NCBI GenBank assembly: GCA_049511115.1
Contig: JBEKYH010000109.1
Coordinates: 1-12,033 of the forward strand
Direction of reading: 5' to 3'
Source: JBEKYH01 sp049511115
Lineage (GTDB): Bacteria; Planctomycetota; Phycisphaerae; Tepidisphaerales; Tepidisphaeraceae
DNA length: 12,033 bases
Positions 7,156 through 12,033 of the stretch are shown here, piece by piece. Each line of letters begins with the position of its first letter. Position 1 is the stretch's first letter. Under the pieces are notes generated by a model. It searched no databases and was not told where the DNA came from. It saw only the letters and a list, made by a program, of their open reading frames with translations. The translations under genes were made by a program, and so were the position numbers.

Positions 7156-7626
7156 CTAAGTCTTACTCAGTTTGATCTCACCGAAGGTCATAAACACTCT
7201 GGCTGTTCCCGCCGGGCCTCGATACGCGCCGTTGGCATTACACAGTAGAAATGCCAGTGCCGTCAGCTCCCAGCACTCTTCCACAGTGCAATGCAGTTTT
7301 CGGGTCGTAAGTCGATCAAATCCATGTTCACGTCCATAGTCGCGCATTCTCTTCGCGTTTTCCATTAGTCGAGGCACAACTGAGGGGTGGTCCCATCCCC
7401 AAAGCCATGTACTATCCGTCGTGCTGTATGTGCCGATTATCTGAACAGGCGCTTCGGCCTTGATACCGTCTGGCATGGAAAACACGATGGTTCCGATATT
7501 CTGGTCAACGTTCCATGACCCACGCTCAAGGTGCCAGCTCGCATTGTGCGCAGCAGTGACGGCGGCAAGGCCGTTGAGCGCCTTTTCGATCTGTTCGCGT
7601 AGCTCCGGGGGATCAACCGTTTGCAT
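7156..7626 (-). CDS. DUF6882-like protein
   Basis: 156 residues from the ATG at 7626. The body resembles DUF6882: a helical N-terminus (PPELREQIEKALNGLAAVTAAHNASW), VDQNIGTIVFSMPDG (residues 40-54), APVQIIGTYSTTDSTWLWGWDHPSVV (59-84), and a C-terminal CWELTALAFLLCNANGAYRGPAGTARVFMTFG (118-149). Function of the family is unknown; there is no signal peptide or membrane segment. The frame is open up to 7785, and in-frame ATGs at 7704 and 7710 would overlap the upstream gene's end. I prefer 7626 because the domain begins there and the overlap disappears, though no start has a good ribosome site. It lies 37 nt behind the DUF2314-like gene on the same strand and is probably co-transcribed, so the two may act together. 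The assignment rests on remembered motif spacing. Confidence 0.7.
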   Translation of the reverse strand: MQTVDPPELREQIEKALNGLAAVTAAHNASWHLERGSWNVDQNIGTIVFSMPDGIKAEAPVQIIGTYSTTDSTWLWGWDHPSVVPRLMENAKRMRDYGREHGFDRLTTRKLHCTVEECWELTALAFLLCNANGAYRGPAGTARVFMTFGEIKLSKT

Positions 7627-7663
7627 TGGGACATTATACTGTGCAGCGTCGGCACCAAGCCAT

Positions 7664-8173
7664 TCAAGAATAGGGCAGCGTCCTAAACTCACGGATTCCG
7701 GCATGGGCATCAAACTTGAGTTGCTCGCCCTTGGAAAGTCGGCCTCGAATAACCCGAAGCGAGAATCCGCCGAACGCAGTGCCATCGTTATTGATCAACC
7801 AATCCTCGATTGAAGCACCCGCAATTACGAAACTGGTGCCCCGTTGCAGTTGCAGCGCCTCGGGGGCCTCGCCAACATTGCAGAAGACCAGATCGTCCAA
7901 CACCGAATTGACGCGGAGCCAAAGGTGGCAGAGCGGTCGCGATGAGCTCTTCGATGCCGTTTCCGGGGTCCGAACAAGAGCTTGTTCGCCTGTACCGCTT
8001 CTGTCGATGAAGGGCACTTTCACCCAGTAGGTTGCCACTGGGAACAGCTTTTCCGTCACTGCGTTCAAAAAGTGCGGGAAGGTTCTCTTTGCCTCACTCG
8101 AAGCCTGTCCAACGGCGGGATCGGCATCGTCCAATTCCATGAAAAGCGGAAGGTCTGAAGTCTCGGCGCTCAT
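7664..8173 (-). CDS. DUF2314-like protein
   Basis: 169 residues from the ATG at 8173. The N-terminal 30 residues are acidic and probably disordered. The rest fits DUF2314: helix (AKRTFPHFLNAV), YWVKVPFIDRSGTGE (residues 49-63), HLWLRVNSVLDDLVFCNVGEAPE (83-105), LQRGTSFVIAGASIEDWLINNDG (109-131), then TAFGGFSLRVIRGRLSKGEQLKFDAHAGIREF (132-163). The DW pair followed by GGFSLR is the strongest family signal. Molecular function is unknown for the family. No ribosome site is visible, and the start codon falls inside a tRNA-like remnant (8171-8216), so the original promoter may have been replaced by a recombination event. It heads a two-gene unit with the DUF6882-like gene. Confidence 0.7.
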   Translation of the reverse strand: MSAETSDLPLFMELDDADPAVGQASSEAKRTFPHFLNAVTEKLFPVATYWVKVPFIDRSGTGEQALVRTPETASKSSSRPLCHLWLRVNSVLDDLVFCNVGEAPEALQLQRGTSFVIAGASIEDWLINNDGTAFGGFSLRVIRGRLSKGEQLKFDAHAGIREFRTLPYS

Positions 8174-8216
8174 GGCTGGGTATCATAACCGCAGGTTCAA
8201 ATCCCGTCGCTTGGCC
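8171..8216 (+). pseudogene. Possible tRNA-Met-like 3'-half relic
   Basis: Read on the plus strand: GGGTATCATAACC (a CAT anticodon in a weak stem-loop), then GCAGG-TTCAAAT-CCCGT, a T-arm with the A-C mismatch also seen in some bacterial elongator Met tRNAs, then CGCTTGG and CCACC. The anticodon stem pairs poorly, a variable loop is lacking and there is no D-arm or 5' acceptor strand, so it cannot be a working tRNA. It may be a degraded att scar, or a chance match. It overlaps the first codon of the DUF2314-like gene. Confidence 0.35.
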
Positions 8217-8339
8217 ACCGTAAGTCTCGATTTTTGGTTGAGATTTCGGAAGTTCGTCGAACCTCCAAACGCTGTACAAGTTGCCGCTGAATAAACAGAT
8301 ACAGACGAAACCTCGATAAAACGAAATTCCGTCCCGTCA

Positions 8340-8384
8340 AATCGGGGCGACTGGATTCGAACCAGCGACCTCTTGACCCCCAGA
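8340..8384 (-). repeat. att-like direct repeat, copy 2: 3' half of tRNA-Pro(GGG)
   Basis: Identical over 45 bp to 3634-3678 and in the same orientation; flanks differ immediately on both sides. It spans the anticodon loop through the discriminator base of tRNA-Pro(GGG) on the minus strand. The bases on its 5' side (8385 onward) again give no D-arm or matching acceptor strand. Together the two copies bound 4.66 kb. Confidence 0.8.
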
Positions 8385-8700
8385 AACAGCGTTCGCCCTG
8401 CCGAAAAGCTCCGAATCCTTCGGATGTTTCAGCGATTTTACGCTGGATTTACCGCATTGCAAGCGTTTGCACACGTTTGTCTATTTTTCCGGGGAATGCC
8501 GTAGGTCAGTTGGCGCAAGGCGGTATCAAAACGGTAGGCTGGACCGGGGGGTACTCCGCGATTTTCAGAAATTTCGGCCGACGCGATCCGATGGCCAGCC
8601 ATAATTTTAGTGATTTTGGAATTCGGCCGCTATTCGCACCAGGATCAACGATCCGCATCGCGGTGGCATCTTCGGACCGGCGCGGCCCCGTTCTCTCGCA
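8385..8700. other. Gene-free stretch with three small hairpins
   Basis: No credible gene. Near its left end are three short inverted repeats in a row: CCGAA/TTCGG (8411-8423), CAGCG/CGCTG (8430-8445) and GCAA/TTGC (8459-8470). None has a T run. They lie just right of the att-like repeat and could be recombinase-related structure or chance. The remainder (8471-8700) shows nothing I can name; an open plus-strand frame of 75 codons there looks non-coding. Confidence 0.4.
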
Positions 8701-9147
8701 TTAGGCCCCCGGAGCGGGTAAGGCCGGCCCATTCGGCGATGGACTTGGGCCATCATCAGCAGGCTCGGCACGATCGGCCGGCACGGCATACTGGTGTTCG
8801 GATTGCGCCAACCGCTGGAACACCAATTCCTCAAGCCGTTCCAGAAGCTCTTCGAGTGAATATTGCGACTTCGGCATACGCGGGCCGCCGTATCGTTTGT
8901 CGTGGGCGGCATACAGCCGAGGCAATCGCCGTTCTATCTTCTCACGGTCTCTTATCGGATGCAGCTTGTAATACTGGCAGAGTGTCTTTCGCTCCCCGCG
9001 TCGGCGCAGGGCCGTCGGCCTGTTCTGGCCGGGCTTCCCCTGCCAACTTGCCGCTGGCGGATCGGGCCAGCGGCACAATCCTCCGCCAGGGCGATGGGGC
9101 CAGGGGTAGGCCGTGCACTTACAAGTGGGGCGCTTGGTGGTCGGCAT
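8701..9147 (-). CDS. Hypothetical protein with Cys motif and helical C-terminal half
   Basis: 148 residues from an ATG at 9147, with a weak GGA 7 nt upstream. The N-terminus carries Cys9, Cys11, Cys25 and Cys57 in TCKCTAYPWPHRPGGGLCRWP and TLCQYY, plus His18, a possible zinc site. The middle is basic (RRRGERKTLCQYYKLHPIRDREKIERRLPRLYAAHDKRYG). Residues 95-117 (QYSLEELLERLEELVFQRLAQSE) look like an amphipathic helix, and the tail is Pro/Ala/Asp-rich and disordered. I do not recognise a named family, though short proteins opening with a CxCTAYP-type motif appear familiar from planctomycetes. A DNA- or RNA-binding role would fit the basic, Cys-rich head but is a guess. It is followed by no clear terminator. 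Confidence 0.65.
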   Translation of the reverse strand: MPTTKRPTCKCTAYPWPHRPGGGLCRWPDPPAASWQGKPGQNRPTALRRRGERKTLCQYYKLHPIRDREKIERRLPRLYAAHDKRYGGPRMPKSQYSLEELLERLEELVFQRLAQSEHQYAVPADRAEPADDGPSPSPNGPALPAPGA

Positions 9148-9489
9148 TTGAATTCCGTTTCGTCCTGTTTGTCCTGCGCTAGCAGGGCTAATAAGCGAAT
9201 AATAGGTATCTCACCGTCGCCCGTTTCAACTGCTTCTAACGGTCCATGCTGCGGTTTTACTCGCTTGCACGGGCCACCAGATTCACCGGAAGAACATGGT
9301 CCAAACGGCGGGCCAAAGGATGTCGGCTCCTGAGTCCCTTTATCCCGTTTTGGTGATGGTCCACGCTACAACCCAAAAACTGCCGGTTCCCGCATGTGTG
9401 TATCCACGTGTTTGAGTCACGTCAGACCGCTTTGTTGATGGTCCACGCTACTGGCCCGGAATGCCTTCTTCGACAATCGTTAACGTGCG
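9148..9489. other. Intergenic stretch with short repeats
   Basis: About 340 bp between two minus-strand genes. No gene is visible. The right half contains copies of a 25-bp repeat (listed separately). The left half includes AGGAC-AAAC-AGGAC directly upstream of the gene at 8701-9147 when read on the minus strand, and nothing else that I can name. Confidence 0.5.
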
Positions 9490-9509
9490 TTAGTGACCGT
9501 CCACGCTCA
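9345..9509. repeat. Cluster of 25-bp direct repeats (three copies)
   Basis: Copy 1 at 9345-9369 and copy 2 at 9427-9451 match at 23 of 25 positions and share TGATGGTCCACGCTAC exactly. Copy 3 at about 9485-9509 is diverged and keeps GTGA then GTCCACGCT. Starts are 82 and 58 bp apart, so spacing is irregular. Copy 3 forms the stop region of the gene at 9490-9852. A partial echo of the left part, CCGTTTGGTGATGG, occurs at 9821-9834 near that gene's start. Confidence 0.7.
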
Positions 9510-9852
9510 GCGGTCGGCACGCGCCGTTCCTGCTGTGGGCTTTGAGGCTATCAATTCGCTCAGACAGTTCATCCAACTGCTCGATAATCGCTGTCTGGCC
9601 CGGCCGACCCAATAGGCGGTCGAAAAGCTCCCGTGTCGCGGGTACGTCGCCGGACTTGGCCAGGGCGACCAGCTTGCGCACGATTTCCTCTACGTCGGCA
9701 TCGGTGACGGCTTTCATCATTGCGGCGCGAATGCGGCTGGTGGATCGCGCGCGAGGATTTCCAGGCCCGCCGGCATGGCCGTCGGCAAAGAGCCCAGCGG
9801 AGTCGCGCCCGCCGCTAAAACCGTTTGGTGATGGCTCGATCATAGTCGGCAT
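9490..9852 (-). CDS. DUF5681-like small protein
   Basis: 120 residues from the ATG at 9852; a GTG two codons upstream (9858) and an ATG at 9843 are alternatives, and none has a strong ribosome site. A Gly/Pro/Asn-rich lead (GLFADGHAGGPGNPRAR) resembles the opening motif of DUF5681 proteins, often near mobile-element or phage genes. Next is a helical region (RIRAAMMKAVTDADVEEIVRKLVALAKSGDVPATRELFDRLLGRPG) and a short coiled coil (AIIEQLDELSERIDSLKAH). The last residues (LSVDGH) are encoded by one copy of the local short repeat, so the C-terminus may have been altered by that repeat. Probably a small DNA-associated protein; function unknown. It is divergent from the methyltransferase gene, 120 bp away. 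Confidence 0.65.
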   Translation of the reverse strand: MPTMIEPSPNGFSGGRDSAGLFADGHAGGPGNPRARSTSRIRAAMMKAVTDADVEEIVRKLVALAKSGDVPATRELFDRLLGRPGQTAIIEQLDELSERIDSLKAHSRNGACRPLSVDGH

Positions 9853-9972
9853 TTTCACCCGTCTCGGACGTTCGCACTATACCCTACCGACCGCCTTTGG
9901 CTACTGTTGGCGTCCTGACGGCGCGGGGGTATCCTGCTGGCGTCACATTCCAGACGGGACAGGGAAGAGCGA

Positions 9973-12033
9973 ATGGCCAAGAAACCGAATCGACCCGCAG
10001 CTAAAGGTAACGGCAAGCCAACCAAGCCGCGTAATAGCGTGCCGCCGGAGGCGAACAGTTACCGGCACCCGACGGCGGAAAGCCCGCTTCGGCCCGATGT
10101 CGGGACACAAGCCAATTTCAAGAAGAAAAAGCCTCCGGCGACGTACCGCTACGATTCGTCCCTTTCGCCGGCGATGGAATGGGATGGCCAGAATCCCGCC
10201 CGCCAGGAGGGTGAGGCGCAAATCCGGGTGCTGGAAGATGAATTGCAGAAAATCCGCCGGGCGCTGTCCGAATTGAAGAACGGCAAGCTGCCCGATGAGC
10301 GACGGCAATCGCTGCTTGCGGAGCTGGCGACGGCGCAGAACGCGGCCGCAAAGCTCAAGGCAATCAGCAAACCGTTTCTCAATTGGTCCGGCAAAGCCGA
10401 GCGGCTTTCGTTCGATGTTCCGACGCTCCCGCTATTTGTTCACGAACGGCTCAGCACTCAGGCGATCATTGACACCCTTGTCGGCCACAAGAAGGATCAG
10501 CAGCTTTCACTATTCGCCGATCCGCAGCGCTCCATCGCCGATCAAATGCTCAAGGCTTACGAGCATCGGGATAAGTGGGTCAATCGCATGATCCTTGGCG
10601 ATTCGCTGGTGGTGATGAATTCGCTGCTGCACTACGAATCGCTGGGTGGGCAAGTCCAGATGATTTACATGGACCCGCCTTACGGCATCAAATTCGGCTC
10701 TAATTTTCAGCCGTTCGTCCGCAAACGCGATGTAACCCATAATGAAGACGATGACATGACCCGCGAGCCGGAAATGGTCCACGCCTACCGCGATACCTGG
10801 GAACTTGGGCTGCATAGCTACTTGACGTACATGCGAGATCGCCTGTTGTTGGCCAGGGAACTGCTGTCGCCAAGTGGGTCGATTTTTGTACAGATTAGTG
10901 ACGACAACCTACACCACGTCTTGGAGTTGATGGATGAAGTGTTCCTTGCGACCAATCGCATCGCGGTAATTGCGTTCAAGAAAACCGGGTTCGCAAGCGA
11001 CGACGCGATAGCAACCACGCACGATTTCCTTATTTGGTATGCCAAATCCGCAGATTCAATGAAGCGGCGATCCGTGTTCGGGCAGCGCGACCTTACACCG
11101 GAGGAACTTTTTTTCTATGACCAAATCGAACTTCCAACTAGCGACCGCCGGGCACTAACGAGCGATGAGAAGAAGCTGGGAGCTTCGGTTCGCTCCCTAG
11201 GCCGACCTTTTGCCAGAAACCCAATGGTTTCACCTGGTTGGCAAGACTCCCTCGGATTCGACGTAGAGTTTTCGGGCAAGACCTTTAGGCCCCCATCCAA
11301 TAGACACTGGGCGACTCACGCCGAAGGGATCGAACGGCTACGAAAGGCGAATCGTCTAGCGATTAAGGGGAATACACTTCGGTATGTGCGGTACTTCGAT
11401 GATTTTGCCCTTCAACCGCTTGGCACGGTTTGGAATGACACTGGCGTCGGTGGTTTCGTTGGTGATGATCGACTTTACGTTGTCCAAACTGATACACGTG
11501 TCCTGCAACGATGCGTGCTGATGACTACAGACCCCGGCGATCTTGTTCTCGATCCGACGTGCGGCAGTGGAACGACCGCCTATGTCGCGGAGCAATGGGG
11601 TCGGCGGTGGATCACGGCGGATGTTTCGCGTGTTCCGCTAGCCTTGGCGCGCCAACGGCTCCTGACCGCGACTTTTCCGTGGTACGAGTTGAAAGATGAT
11701 GCACGTGGCCCGGCCGGCGGGTTCGTCTATAAGCGAAAACAGAACAATAACGGTGAGGAACTCGGCGGCATTGTGCCGCACGTCACGCTCAAATCCATCG
11801 CTAATAACGAGCCGCCGGAAGAAGAAGTGCTGGTCGATAAGCCGGAGGAAGTGAGCAAGATCACTCGCGTAACCGGGCCATTCTGTTTTGAGGCGACGAT
11901 TCCGACGCCTGTTGATCTAGACGGGGACGGCACGGGAGACAGCGGCGCGGCCGAAGAATTCGCGGCGTTTGAAGATCGGATGCTGGAAGTTCTGCGCAAA
12001 AGCCCGCTACTCCATCTTGATGGCAACCGCACG
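9973..12033 (+). CDS. Site-specific DNA methyltransferase, type III Mod-like, beta class (C-terminus beyond window)
   Basis: Open for 687 codons from the ATG at 9973 (AGGGA at 9961-9965, 7 nt upstream) to the edge. It would transfer a methyl group from S-adenosylmethionine to an amino group of a DNA base, normally adenine in this family. The catalytic motif DPPYGIKFGS is at residues 234-243 and the SAM-binding motif DPTCGSGTT at 527-535. Catalytic motif before SAM motif, with the recognition domain between, is the beta-class order typical of type III Mod subunits. Residues 1-70 are a Lys/Pro-rich, probably disordered lead. Residues about 77-130 look like coiled coil (IRVLEDELQKIRRALSELKNG). 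Residues about 203-330 (MILGDSLVVMNSLL, YRDTWELGLHSYLTYMRDRLLLA, SGSIFVQISD) are strongly family-like. The part between about 335 and 500 is the presumed target-recognition domain. The domain after 560 is acidic and continues out of the window. A helicase-nuclease Res subunit downstream is expected but not seen. Confidence 0.9.
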   Translation, partial: MAKKPNRPAAKGNGKPTKPRNSVPPEANSYRHPTAESPLRPDVGTQANFKKKKPPATYRYDSSLSPAMEWDGQNPARQEGEAQIRVLEDELQKIRRALSELKNGKLPDERRQSLLAELATAQNAAAKLKAISKPFLNWSGKAERLSFDVPTLPLFVHERLSTQAIIDTLVGHKKDQQLSLFADPQRSIADQMLKAYEHRDKWVNRMILGDSLVVMNSLLHYESLGGQVQMIYMDPPYGIKFGSNFQPFVRKRDVTHNEDDDMTREPEMVHAYRDTWELGLHSYLTYMRDRLLLARELLSPSGSIFVQISDDNLHHVLELMDEVFLATNRIAVIAFKKTGFASDDAIATTHDFLIWYAKSADSMKRRSVFGQRDLTPEELFFYDQIELPTSDRRALTSDEKKLGASVRSLGRPFARNPMVSPGWQDSLGFDVEFSGKTFRPPSNRHWATHAEGIERLRKANRLAIKGNTLRYVRYFDDFALQPLGTVWNDTGVGGFVGDDRLYVVQTDTRVLQRCVLMTTDPGDLVLDPTCGSGTTAYVAEQWGRRWITADVSRVPLALARQRLLTATFPWYELKDDARGPAGGFVYKRKQNNNGEELGGIVPHVTLKSIANNEPPEEEVLVDKPEEVSKITRVTGPFCFEATIPTPVDLDGDGTGDSGAAEEFAAFEDRMLEVLRKSPLLHLDGNRT

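Noticed and set aside
8094..8279. Minus-strand frame containing ATGFEPAV
   Set aside because: GFEP peptides arise from translating the T-arm in antisense; it overlaps the tRNA-like relic and the DUF2314 gene start.
3634..8384. Insertion sequence or composite transposon
   Set aside because: No transposase frame, no terminal inverted repeats and no short target duplication; the flanking repeats are tRNA-derived and directly oriented.
8477..8704. 75-codon plus-strand frame
   Set aside because: Poor composition, no ribosome site and no family resemblance; it overlaps the end of the gene at 8701-9147 by only a few bases but shows no sign of coding.
9345..9509. CRISPR array
   Set aside because: Only three copies, two conserved and one diverged, with unequal spacing (82 and 58 bp) and no cas genes in the window.

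Overview
The window looks like chromosomal DNA of a planctomycete, most likely of the Phycisphaerae or a related lineage. Three things point there. A secreted protein begins with the planctomycete LEPR-XLL type N-terminus (LESRRLLSA). A large secreted enzyme ends in a PEP-CTERM sorting signal. Several small GC-rich proteins resemble families I recall from planctomycete genomes. No ribosomal RNA, complete tRNA or CRISPR array is visible. The lineage call is inference; the motifs are read directly.

Layout. Positions 1-2048 (minus strand) hold two genes: a partial, Ala/Asp/Gln-rich surface protein with a 220-residue repeat period and one autotransporter-type beta-strand repeat, and upstream of it a small protein with a His/Pro/Ala-rich head and a compact C-terminal domain. 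Positions 2141-2461 (minus) hold a small unknown gene with its own terminator, divergent from a self-inhibited class II Fic AMP-transferase (2476-3606, plus). Positions 3634-8384 form a 4.7-kb block bounded by two identical 45-bp direct repeats. Each repeat is the 3' half of a tRNA-Pro(GGG) gene, the usual attachment-site signature of tyrosine-recombinase integration. The block contains a PEP-CTERM rhamnogalacturonan lyase of family PL4 (plus), a toxin-antitoxin pair whose PIN toxin is cut off at the lyase stop codon (minus), and a DUF2314-DUF6882 gene pair (minus). No integrase is present.

Right of the second repeat (8385-12033) are a Cys-containing small protein, a short-repeat cluster, a DUF5681-like small protein (all minus), and a large beta-class DNA methyltransferase (plus) that runs off the window. 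The methyltransferase resembles type III restriction-modification Mod subunits, and its Res partner is expected beyond the edge.

Taken together, the window looks like an accessory or island region: tRNA-derived att scars, a broken toxin-antitoxin locus, a Fic enzyme, a restriction-modification gene and paired DUF genes are interspersed with secreted-protein genes. Because both att copies lack the 5' half of the tRNA, a simple model is tandem integration, with the intact tRNA-Pro gene lying to the right of the window. No single wholly new system can be proven from the sequence. The best candidates for follow-up are the att-bounded block and the DUF2314-DUF6882 pair inside it.
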